Below, piece after piece: positions 1 through 13,000 of a stretch of DNA of 39,784 nucleotides (position 1 is its first letter; every line of letters begins with the position of its first letter). This DNA comes from Plakobranchus ocellatus (Eukaryota > Mollusca > Gastropoda > Plakobranchidae), in assembly GCA_019648995.1 (NCBI GenBank), contig BLXT01005777.1, positions 1,404,662 through 1,444,445 of the forward strand. The letters run 5' to 3'. The notes below the pieces were generated by a model. It searched no databases. It worked only from the letters and a program-made list of their open reading frames with translations, and was not told the DNA's origin. A program made the translations under genes and the position numbers.

Positions 1-148
1 AGAGGTGCACACTTATTTTGCCAGATTTATTTTGTTTGATATGAAAATCATGGTACAATTTTTAAAAAACAATGTGAATTATGCGAAAACTGTGCCAATA
101 ATAGATGATATAGATTAAATTTTGAAATTATATATTCATACACAATAG

Positions 149-433
149 GAGAAACCACCAGAGGAAGATGTAGATGCTGAGGATAAAGCTCAAGAAGATG
201 AAAAAGAATCAGTAAAAGCACCACCTCCAGCGCCCGATAAAGGGAAAGAAAAAGACAAAAAGGATATCAAAGCAGTGGGTAAGGAAAGCAAGGCAGCAGA
301 GATAAAAAAGCCTGAGAAAGAGAAACCAAAGGAGTCTGAGGAACAACCAAGTGGCATGATAGGCAAACCTGAGGACGATTTAACACTCAGAGCAGCCATG
401 TATGGAGTTCTCTTTCAGTCTTATGCTGATCAG
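149..433 (+). CDS. CFAP46: CFAP46 exon 1 of window: Lys/Glu-rich linker
   Basis: Acceptor cacaatag, donor gtattg, phase 0 to 0, 95 codons. The first 70 residues are almost all K, E, D, P and A, so probably disordered. The last 25 start a helix (AAMYGVLFQSYADQ) that continues into the next exon. The upstream exon is outside the window. Confidence 0.85.
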
Positions 434-3400
434 GTATTGCATTCTTCTTACACTTCTTTGAAAATATCTGGTTTTGCTATTTGTAATTAGAAATGTTTTA
501 TAGGATTGGCTGTTGGCTTTTTGTTATCAAAATCAATCAAATTCAGTTTGGATTTTAATGATACACTGTTGCTTGCCATTTCTTCTTTACTATCTTATGA
601 GCTTTTGAGATGAATCCAACGAATTAGAATCTAGAAAGTAAATTTTTTTCTGAATGGGTCTTTTCTGAGGAAGATTCTCCATATTGATATTTTCTGTTTA
701 CCTTCACTGATTAATTGAAAAAATCATTAAGTATTTTGCCCGGCCATTCATATCAAGTATATTTCACCAGGGTTGAATGATGTAATAAGTTTGAACTTTG
801 TTGCCATTTTTTTTTGGTGTGGTTGAAAGATTCTGAGTCATTGCATACATTTGCTAATAACTTGTACCTAATTTGATGAGATAATTAGCAGTTTAGGAAT
901 AAACTCTTTTAGAAAAATAGCATAAGCCATGTATAATATTTCCACTTTAAGCAATTGGACACATTTTCATTCAGGGTGATTGGTTGCGAGCTTTAGAAGC
1001 TATAGATCAAGCTGTTGCAGATATGCCTCGCACAAAACACAGACTGTAAGTATCTTTTCATCATTTGTGTGATACAGCAATAATAATATAATGATGCAAA
1101 GGTGATAGGTGTGAAAACCTGAAACAAGAAGAGGTAAAGGCAGCTATGAAGAAAATGAAAAATTGAGAATTACCAGATAGCATTTCAATAGAAATAAATT
1201 ACAGCATCAGATAACTTTGGAATAGATCTGACAATAAAACTTCTGAATGCGATATATGACACAGAAGATCTTCAGAAGATCTTTGTAAATCTTTTATTTC
1301 AGTACTGCCTAAAACATAAAGAGCAATAGAATGTGTTGAACTTCAGAGAATAATCAGTTTAATGAGCCATTTTACAAAAATCCTGTTGTGGGTTTTCATG
1401 CATAGAATGCGCAAGAGTGTAAGACCAGAAATATCCGCAAATATGTGCCTGTTAAAGGAACTGGAAACGCTGCATTTGCTTTGTCAATTCTCATGGAAAC
1501 GTATATAGAAATGCCAAAAAGATCTCCAGCTCTGCTTTATTGATTATTCTATGGCCTTTGACAAAATAAAACATGAAGAGCTGTTTCACGTGCTAGAAAA
1601 ATTAGACCATTGATGATAAGATCTGGGAGTAATTAGAAGTCTATATTACGATCAAAATGTACCTGTAAGAATTGAAGAAGCACACAGTGATTTCAAATCC
1701 ATCAAAAGAGATGTGAAGAATGTGTAATGTCTACTGATCTGTTTAACTTATGTAGTGAAATAACTAAAGGAATGTAGACGATATTTCTGGCTTTAAAGTA
1801 AATGGAGAAATTCTTAATAATCTCAGGTATGCTGATGATACAGTTTTAAAAGCAGAATCTGGTGAACATCTACAAAAACTTTTAGATACTGTTATTGAGA
1901 GGAAAGAATGGGCCTGTCTTTGAATGTGAAAAAAAATGGAATGCATGTTCATCTCAAAGAAGTCCTTAAATCCGAAATGAAATCTGGTTAGCAAAGAAGA
2001 AAAAAATCAAACAAGTTACAAAAGCTAAAGGACCTTGGTTGCCTCATAACATCAGATGGTAGATATACAAGTGAAATAAGAAAAAGAATAATCATAGCCA
2101 AAGATACATTCCGAAAAATGAAACCAACACTGACAAACAAAAACATAAGTATGGACCCAAAAACAAGGGTAAAGAAAACAAATGTATGGTCAGGCCATTA
2201 TATGAAAGTGAATGTTGGACAATTAACAAGGAAACAGAGAGAGAGAACTAATAGCAATAGAGATGTGGTTTATTAGATGATGAGGATATCATGGATTGAA
2301 AAAAAAGTCTAATGTATTGGTACTGAAACAAGGTACACTTGAGAGATCACTAATTAAAACCCTGGGACTGATTTCCAGGACACATATGTCAACACAAGGG
2401 TTTAGAACATTTAGCAATTTAGATTGAAGGCAAATGCAGTAGACATAGACAAAGAATAACTTCCATTGAAGGTCTTAACTCATCAGCAAAAGGTAAAAGT
2501 AGCAACAACAGCTTAATAAAGTTAACTGAGAACAAGTTTGAGTGGAAGAATATTATAGCCAATGTCTGTTTAAGACAGGCCACCTAAGAAAAAAGAAAAC
2601 TTATCTACAACTTAAAAACTTTTCAATGACATGTTTATGTCTTTTTTTTTTCATCTTTACTTCTAGTCTTGTCTTCAAGCACCGGGTTATGGTCAAGGCA
2701 AAATTAGGCAGAAATGTCCATATGGACATTCAGAAATTCAAGGTAAGCGTTATGAGTAATAATTGACCATAATTTTTTTTTACCAACTTTCAGAAAAGGA
2801 AATAAAAGTTCGACTGTTTTATATGGTATTTTGTAGTAAGTTTCTCACTTTGTCCATTTTTATATATGCTCTGAAAATTTTATTGCTTCTCGTAGATTAA
2901 ATAGGAGCATAAAAATTATATTCATGCCTATGACACCTAGCTAATATTTTTTTGCTAGGATGAGTCTGAAGATTTTGTTGCTCATATGTGGAGACGTGTA
3001 GCTCTCAGCTCTAAGGAGACTATGGAACAGCTTGCATCATACCAGAGTGCTATTGAAGCATTGGAGGTCAGTCTTTGTAAAAATATTAAAACCCATTTGA
3101 GACCAAACAAAGGACAAATTTTTCAAGAGTGTATGTCTCAAGACAGCCCAAGTGAGTGGGAAGTCACATTTTTATCTTTTTGAACCATTGATATAGCTTC
3201 ACAATGCACTTGGTGGGCTTTGCAATGGTGAAAACAGACCCAGATGTTTAACATGTGCTAAATTATGACATTTAGTATTGTGTTAAAGGCAAAACAACAA
3301 CAAAAAAGAATCTGTAAAAGACAGAAATTACAAACTTAAAAATCATCTTTGTAAAAATATTATGTGTGACATCAAACTCTGAATGTGTAGAATTCTTACA

Positions 3401-3897
3401 TAATGGGTTGAGTTGGAGATCTGAATGTTTGAATTTTCAAAATACTAAATTAAAGTAAAAACTATCATTGCTTTATGTACAGAAAGTCTACTTTTTGTTG
3501 TAGCAAGTTTATCTCATAGGGAAGTGAGTTTGTTTTTACCTTTTTAATTTCAGATTTTCGGTTAAAATAAACCATGTAGACTCATTATTGTTTTTGGACA
3601 GATGTACATACATGTATGTCAAGTGTTAAAATGAGGGCAAATAGCAAAGAAAAAACTGAAAGATTCAGGATATGCGAGCACACAAAAGCAAAAGAGCTCT
3701 CTTTTACAATAACGAAATTTAAGTGCATTAATTTAATACAATACAGTAGATGTCACTTACATCACAACAAAAATTGTGACACACCAACAGAGCGTAAATA
3801 TTACACACAAGTTCAAAGATTATAAGAAAAGGAAGGTAGCTTAATAAAATATTTAGATCCCAAAAACTCATCATCATCATCATCACCATCGTCATCG

Positions 3898-3959
<62 letters not shown>

Positions 3960-3984
3960 TTATCCCCATAATCTTCACTATCAG

Positions 3985-4017
<33 letters not shown>

Positions 4018-7000
4018 TGTCATCAACCTCTTATCTTTGACGTCATTATCATTGTTATATCATCATCATCATCTTGTAAGCATTGACAAGGTCTCTTCAT
4101 ACACCTGTCTACTTAAAACCTCACTTTTTTGCTTTGTTCCCCTGCAGAACAAAAACAACGACTACCAGAAGGTGGAGTACTTGCTTGAGTTTGGCCAGTG
4201 GTTGTACTCAAACCACTTTCCTGCTTCAGATGTCCTGGACCAGTTAGAGTGGGCTTCAGATATTCTGTTGAACATGAAGGCTCCAGAGCCAGAGGGTAAT
4301 TTAAAAAAGAAAAGAAAAAAGTTATATGTGTGTGTGTATATGTATTTATATATCATTTAGGAGTAAAAGCAATAAGTGAAAAGGTAACTGTCTCTGCAGT
4401 GCAAATATGATTTTTTTATTTTTGATCAACCCTCTTAAGTTTGGTTGTGGGAAAATGGCTAAAAATAGTATATTTCTAATAAGGGCGCATTGGTGTTACA
4501 AGGACAAGCAAAAATATTTTGTCACAGGTTTGAGCATTAAAGGTCAAAGAGTCTGAGACGATCTTGAAAGGCACACTTATGAGACTTAGTTTTTTACTGC
4601 TAGCTTTGAAATGTTACTCATCAAGTCGATTTGATTTAGAATAACTCCCTTAAAGCTGTGAGCTAGACAAATTTAAGAGGTCGAAAGTTAGAAAAATGTT
4701 GGGGTATGTGGAGATCTTTTCCAAGATTTGTATAAAGTAGGAAGGTTATGCCATCACTTGTAAAATGAAGCTTGATATATCAAAGTTAAATGCTCAGCAG
4801 TATCTCAGAGTGAAATTGCTCAAGAGTCAAAATGTGAGTTCATAAATATTGAAATGTTTCCATTGAATAGAATAAAATGAATCATACAAAAAGTAAAAAA
4901 ATGAGTCAAGTTTGATTTTTTTTTTTCAAAATTGAAAGGATTAATTATTTTTGTGCTCTTTTCAAGTAATAGCTATTGCAGAGGTTGATAAAAAGTCAAG
5001 TTCTCAGCAAATCCTAAAGTTATCTAAGCTCATCAGTACAGAGGATTTCCAAATTGATGAGAAAAAGTCATCTGAAAGTAATGATGGTAATATTCCAGCT
5101 CAAAAAGTGTTCACAGATTTTTTTCTTTGTGGATTACATGTGATTCACACTGAACAGTCTTTTTATTGGTTCAAAGTTAAAAGTTCTTTATATTTGATTA
5201 ATGCATTTCTTCATGTCTTTCTTTTTTCACAAGTTATTTTTGTGTTGTCAGTTATTTTGTTTACATTTTTTCCTTCTCAGCTGTTTCAGTGGAAACTAAG
5301 AAGCCAAAAGGTAATAATTTAAAAAAAAAGGATAAAATATTACACAAAAATGGGAAAAGAAATTGGTCCAACTTTTTACACATAACCTTTCATACTACTT
5401 TTGGGAAAGTCTTGCAATTTTTTACACTATTTGAAGTATGTGGTTGATGATCTATAAGAAGGATGAAATCTATGTTTCTATGGCTGATTTTCCCACAAAA
5501 CATCTCATTTTTGTCGATATGCTTGCACAGAACAGTTATGGCTAATGTGTGAAGGTGATGGCATTTATATTAAACACTTGAAAATAAATGTAACAAAACT
5601 AATCCTTGTGATACTGATTTTTAGTTTACTCTTTCAATTTCTTGGGAGAGTAACACACAACAAATTACCGTCACTCATTAACAGCATCAAAATTAATACA
5701 ATATTTATAGTTGAGAAAAGACATTATGAAACTTAAGCTTAATCACAAATTTTAAGTAAAGATATGAAAGTTGCTTCACAGATTGTTTTTTTTTCTTTTT
5801 GGATTTATGTGTGTGTGTGTGTGTGTTTTTGTTTGTTAGGTTTTTTTTTCTAAGATAAAAAAAATGTAAATGGCATTGTATGTTTATGAAAGAGAGTAAA
5901 TGAGTAGTAAAAATTGTAACACCATTAGAATTTATTCTAATAACCACACAGGTCAGAATAGTGTTTCTCGAGAGTAATGTTTTCTTTCTATGATCCCAAT
6001 TAAAGCTTGAGATTGATCTTGTTTTGTTGCAGAATTACTTTGCAAAAGTTAGTGAAAGCAAGATATGACAAATGAAACATTGAGGCTTGCAAAAGACATT
6101 CTATATAAAATAGCTTACTATTAAAAATGAGAAATTAGCTTAACATCTTAATTGTTACTGTCTTTTGAAAAAATCATACTTTAGACATTGCTCTAAAACC
6201 AATTTTCTGTCAAGAGAATTTTTTTGTTTAACTATTGACGTCTTATATTTCCAGCCTCAGATACATTTATGTGAGAAAATCTCAACAGCTTATGAAATTA
6301 CGTTTTTGATAGTGATAAAACCAAACCAAGGTTGAAAAGCCTTTCATTTATACATTACTTATGTAAGGCTTAAATTGTCAGTGTGTGTCAAAACACACAG
6401 CTACTGTATTCAGTAAGATATTTTTACTCATGGCATAAATATCACATTCTTATCTTCCTCCCTGCTCTCAAAATTTAAAAAAGCCATATACTTGAGCTGT
6501 GAATTAAAGTAAGAAGCAAGCTTTTACATTTAATGAATTAAATATATCAAAGAAAAAATCATTTTATTGTTAATCCTCATTGAAATCCTCTAGCACCAAT
6601 TCAAAGATACACTATGTTTTATATTTTCATGTTAGCTGATCACCTCTCCATACTTGCTCAGAAATTATGTAAATTTGACCTCTTTTCATAGCTTCAAAGA
6701 ACTTTTTTTTTTTTTTTTAAAGCCTGTAGACTTAAGCCATTAGCCCCTAGGTGTAAGAGGAGACCAAATATACAATGTGCAGATAATGTCTAAAGTAGTA
6801 CTCACTACCTACCTTCAGAAAGTTTGGTTTCAGTGTGAATATATGTATTGTGCAATTTCTGAATTGAACTATTATAATTTATCACACTTTTGTTTTGTTT
6901 GTTGTGTTACTTACTCACATCATTACTCATTGGAGCAGCCTCAAGGAAACGGGCATCTTCTGCTAGTGGCAGTAAAATTTCTCCTATGAAGGGTAAAAGC

Positions 7001-10000
7001 TTCATTATGCTACTAACATCCAGAATATTATGTTTTATTACTATAATTTGATGACATTAACCCCTTTAGTATATCAGCAATACGTGAGAATTTATTCATT
7101 TCTATTAGGCTTTATCCTGCCATTTTTAAAGATTGTTAAAATATTCTTTGCCTTATTTCTGTCAATAAAATCTTTTTTGTCATAAACTTTGGTATAAGGG
7201 CTCTCAAGAAATTTTGTACATAGCAGCTTCATATGTTTTAAGCATGAAGTGAAATGTGCAATAATGTAATTGATATTTTACATTGATTTTTTTTTAAGTC
7301 ATAATTTTGACTTGTAGGACTTGTCATAAAAAAAGTCATTATCTTTGATGTTAAAAAAACAGTCTCTTTATGATGTGTATAATATGTGACAAATGATGAG
7401 TTACTCAAGCAAGTATCTGTATCTTATATGATGTATTTCTTACTTATGTTCAAATATACTGTCTTTTTTTTTCTTGATGAAGGTAAAAAAGGAGAAAAAG
7501 AAGATAAGGGAACAAAGAAAGTGAGTGGTAAAGACTCCGCTACAAGCAAGGCAAGTAGTGTAGGTGACATAGCTGCTGGAAAGCAGCCAGCAAAGAGAGC
7601 TTCCAGTGTTGCTTCTAGAGCTCTAGATGCTCGCAGTGAGACCAGTGATCAGGACAGTGACATCAATGCTATTGATTATGTCCCTGTAGTCAAGGAGGCA
7701 GATATAGGTATGATAGATATTAATATTTACTTTGATTATATTTTGTGCTCTTTTTTAAAATAAATATATTTTCAACATTTTTTTTTAATGCATTATGATG
7801 AATGCTTTATGTATGCTACATATTTTCAAAAGAATTTTTTAAAATTGTTTTTGCTAGTCTTTACAACCGATTTTGCATTGCATTTGCAATGATGGTGTAA
7901 GATGAGGATTTAAAAATCTTGCAATTGATTAATATAATTTTGATACTGTTGCTTTGTGGACTTAAGTCAAATGGATGAAAATCAATTACATATGTTTTTA
8001 TGTTTTTTATCAGTGCATTTTTTATATGTGTGGTCTGATTTGTCCATGTAAAAATATATTTTTGTAATATTTTGTTTGCGAAATTTTTTCTCACAAACAA
8101 GTCGCATTATTAAATATTAATTTAATGAAAGTAATCGTTGTTTGTAAATATTATTAGATTTTGAGTGTTTTTAAATTTTTCTGTTGTTTTCCAGACAAAT
8201 AGATTATTGTGTTTTGAATTAACTTTGTATTGTCTTGAAAACACCTTTACTCCTTTATTTCTTATACTAGGTGTTTTACCAGCCAATCCTCAACTAACAG
8301 TGCAAGATTTGTTTGAGATAAGACAGCTGGATGCTCTGATTAGATCTCAGGTCCTTCTTGCTGAAACAGTTGGGCATGAGTCTGAGCAGCACAGGGATAT
8401 TTTGCTTATGGCACATGCCTATCTTGTTCGTTTGTGGCAGGTAAATATATTACTTAAAAGAACTTTTAGGTTGGAAATCAAGTAATTTTATGCTTGATAA
8501 TTGCTACCTAAAAAAAAGTCCAAAAGTTTCAATGTGAGAGGTCTGTTTTAAAAATTCAAGAATCTGAGCTGTAAAGTGTTCCTGATAGAATGGAACCTTG
8601 GAGGTCATGTTATTTGAGAGAATAGCCTAGCTGCTTAAGCCATATTCTGATGTTCTTAGTAAAGTATCACTATTTTGTGTGGAATGGCCATGCCACTTGA
8701 CCTTCAAGCCTTGCAGGGTGCCTTCCCAGAATAAAGTAGAAGATGCAGACAACATACCAGAGTGGATGGGTCTAAAGCTTAGGGACATTATGGGAACAAA
8801 GAACATGGAAAAATGGTGGAAGCTGGTTGCCAGATCTACATTGCTATAGCAAAAAAAAAAACAGTATCGTCCGTAGGTCCTAACACTGACGATACTGCTC
8901 TTCATTTGGTTACAACAGTGCAAAGGACAGCTGGTTTACAGGATAAAATGCAAAGATAAGGAAAATGTCAGAATAATAACATATCTACAGAAAGCAATCC
9001 CCAAAATAATGTTATACATTTATAATTTTTGTCTAAACTTACAACATCATCATCATCAGGTGCCTTGCTTTACAGCGTTGGCGATCATGGTCCTCCACTT
9101 TTTCCTGTCCTTTGTCGCTTCTATTGCTTCCAACGATTTCCCTGCCTTCAGCCAGTCTGTCAGGCCTTCAATGAGCTTTTCTCGTTGTTTTCCCCTACTG
9201 ACTTACAACATAGACTACCATAATAACACTACTCTGTCCTAATCAACCTTTATTTTTGTCACTCTTTACATGTGTAGGTACTCATAAATGCAAGTGCAAC
9301 CACTATAAAAGAAGTTGTAAAAAATGGAGGTTCACTTGTGAAAGAAGAAGCTCCAAAATCAGGAAAAGGGGCCCCAGGCAAGGATAAGAAAGATGACAAG
9401 AATATTAAGAAAGAAGAGAAGGTTAGTGAAATATTCATTTTGGAGACTAGAATTCCATGACTAATATTTCTTTTTTTTTGGTGTGAGGGTAAAGCATTCA
9501 GGTAATTTCATGAAGAAATGTGATTTTTTTTTTTTTTTTTTTTTCAATTTAGGTGTATTTTTTTTAACTTATCCTGAAGCTCCTTAAAGTCCCAAAGCTT
9601 GATGCAACAAAATTCAGTTTACTTTAACAGGAAAATACAATAACAATCTTTTTGGAGGATATGTTAACAGTATGAATAAGGCTGGAAATTATTTTGATTT
9701 AAGATTTTTTTTTTTGTATATGGTACGAATACTATTCTGATTTATATATTAAAATTGAGGTGCCCTTATTATATATTTTTCTATGTTGCTGCATTATTTT
9801 TGCTTTCATCAGGAAGAGATTCTTGAAATCATCATTCCTATCAACCTTATCATCATAGATCATTACATAACTTTGTTAGTATGTTCTAATACAATTGAAA
9901 TTTATTTTGTAGTTTTGTAAAAATCAGTGTTTGGCATCATTCATTGAATTTTATATACAATACTCCATAAATTTTTTTAAGCCCAAAGTCAAGAGAAAGT

Positions 10001-13000
10001 GTCCTGTGGATGCCTTACCCTCTGATTTGGAGACTTGGGCAACATATGACTGGCCAGATGAAGGAATTGAGGCATTCAAAGCTGACAATCTCCAAAATGT
10101 TGCCATTACAACAAAGAATATACCAAAGCCTGTAAGTATTATGAGTAATAGGCCCGCACTTCTTTTATAGATTACTTTTACTTATGTCCAAATATCACTA
10201 TTGGTATTGCTGCCTCTTAATTTCAATCTAGTTATCAGCACATAACTTTGTTTTAAGTTGAACAAAGATTAAAATTTTACTGCAGAAGTTGACCATCTGA
10301 TAAATTTTCACCCTTTTGTTGGCTTTCTACACACTTTATTTTATATTTTAAGATTTCAGTTTATTAGAATCAATAATGATATCAACTTAACTTATTTTAT
10401 AAGACTTTAAGTTACCAGATAATTTTTTTTTTTTGCAAAATAAACAGCATCCTAGAATGTTGGATCTAATAAATAAAAATTATTTGGAGTGGTTTCAAAA
10501 TATTTCTTTAGCTTTAATAGTTCATACTTTTATTACATTGAATGTTTTCTACAGTTAAAACATTTTTTTCAGCACACTTTGGAATTTAAAAATTGCAGTG
10601 GATCTGGCTAAATTGGACCTGCCTTGGGACACATACAGTAGTCAAATTATCTGTGAATTTTATATACCCAAAATATGTTGTAAAGAAAATATTAACATTG
10701 AAATCTACATGTTAATTTGAAAATTATTTTTATCAGGATTTAAAGTAAATAGAAACTGCTTATGTCTCCTTTTTTTTTGTTTCCTGCAGATGCTGACTCT
10801 TCACTACACAGAAAGTCTCATACAACAGCTCAGAGATGTAGGCTACAGTCATCTGACTTTGCCAATCCTGGCCTTCCAGGATTTGCTTTCTCGAACTGTA
10901 CTTGCCAGTCCAGCACTTTTCAATCTGATTCACCTCAGGTAAGAAACAAAAATCATATTAAATGCTTTTGTGAAGAAGCATCATTAACAACTTCGTCTAT
11001 TAGCAGCAGGCCTGAAAGCTGTATCTGTTTCACCTGCAATCCATGAACGAGCCAGGATTTAAATAGCCATTTCACTTATTAACATCCCACATGAGCTTTA
11101 CCTATTTTTTTACTGTTTTAGTACTAATAGGTTTAATTTGCTTCAGACTGGAATGTGTAGTTAAAAATTTGTTTCCTCACTCCATTTAAATTTCATATTG
11201 ACGAAAATAATGTCTGCACTAGAGGATTCTACCCAATGTCCATCAACTTTCTAAAATTTCATTGGAGTCACAGAAAGTAAGATATTTAGCAGTTCTCATA
11301 TGTCTTTTAGCCTTCAAAAGGAGCTTATTTGGGTGAAAGGAGGGAGGGAAGGGGAGTTCTTTTGAAACAATGACATGTACACATATATCATAATATATCT
11401 CAGATTGTTTTTATTTATTGGTTTGCTGTGGCTTTTTAAAATACTTAATTTTTGTTTTCTTTAACAGATGGTTTGAAATCTGCCAGGAACTAGACTTGAG
11501 GAACTGTGCCAGCCATCATTTAAAGCTTTTAGGCAACTTGCACATTAGTGAAGAGGATCAGGCTAGGTATGATACAATTTTTTTTAAAAAATGCGCCATG
11601 GAATTCAGTAGCAAACAACTAGCAAGCTGCACATGTGATTAATAGTAGACTTTCTAAACAGAGAGAGGTTTTTTTTTTTTTTTTAATTTAAAAGGTAATG
11701 ATATATATCTAGAGACCAGGCCAAATGAGTTCCAAGTCACATTTTAATTTTTCAAATCATTAGTTTAAAATTTATTCTATGAAATTTGCTACAGCAAAAG
11801 CATAACGGATATTATGTAACTCTGTGTCAATTTATTGGCAATTTCAATCAATCTTGTGCCTTGCTTTATAGTATTGGCATCATTTCCCTCTGTTCTCAAT
11901 TTTTCATGACTCAGATTGAATTCCCAATGATAAAAAATAAAGTAATTGTGCAGTATGGAGACTTTGCTTTACTTTTTGGGCTGGTGGTTGCCACCCTTGT
12001 TTCTGAGGTAACATCGGAGCCTGGTCTCCTGTTTACTGCATGGCTCGCTGGGGGAACTTCTGCATAATTTTTGTTGCTGTGTTCATGGCAACTTGGTCTT
12101 GCCGCCAAAGGATTTCGTTCACAGACTTATTAGGCCACCTCCCAGGGCGGTCTCCGACCATCTCACGGCACTTGGACGAAATATGCAGAACTGTTTATTC
12201 TTGTTCCCCGCAAAGATTACAGGCAGTGGTGGCAGACCAACTGCGTTGCACTTGGTCCGACAGGAGGAGCGTGTGCTTTGCTCTTGCACAAAAGATTAGT
12301 ACTGCGTCACTTCTGTGCAGACCTTGTTGGTAATCATTTGCCTTGTAGGCTTCATAGAATTGGGAGTCATCATTAGATGACTGTTCCACACTCCAGAGCT
12401 TGGCGGTGCTGTGTCTTGGACCGATCTTACATCCTACAGCATTAATGGTTTCAGTGGCCGTGGCTGTGTCCTTCCTTAATTTGGTAGTCCATCAGCTATC
12501 TCATTGCCGAGGACTCCAACATGTAAAGGAAGCCACTGGACTACGGTCTGCACCCCCTCTGTTTTCTGCAAAGTCTGCTAGCAGCATTGCCTCTCCAATG
12601 CTTTTCACTGCCGGATCCACCAAGAGCTCACACCAAAGCCTGGCAGTCAGTAAAGATGCCCTTGCCTGGTAGAGCAGCTCCTTCCCGCTGCCTCCTGATA
12701 ATGGCACATAGACACTCGTTGACTGCCATTAGCTCATACTCATAGCTGCATGTCGTTTCTCCCATCAGCCCACAAATCTGAGAAGTATTACCATCAGGCC
12801 ATAGGATGTAGATCCCGTTGCCCCATTCCCAGTGCCCCCAGTTATGGAACCGTCTGAGTATGCCAGTGCATACTCCCTACCATGCTTTGCAATGGTTTCT
12901 AAGGACAGGGCTCTCATAGTGAGGGGACATCTCTTCCTTCCTGCATATCTGTCCAATGTACAAGCTGATTTCAGGGAGGGTGGGCACCGCGTTGGGACAT

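Noticed and set aside
3728-3958. Minus-strand poly-methionine reading frame
   Set aside because: Produced entirely by the (TCA)n microsatellite.
6249-6280. Possible microexon after tatttccag
   Set aside because: No donor keeps the required phase 1; an in-frame stop follows quickly.
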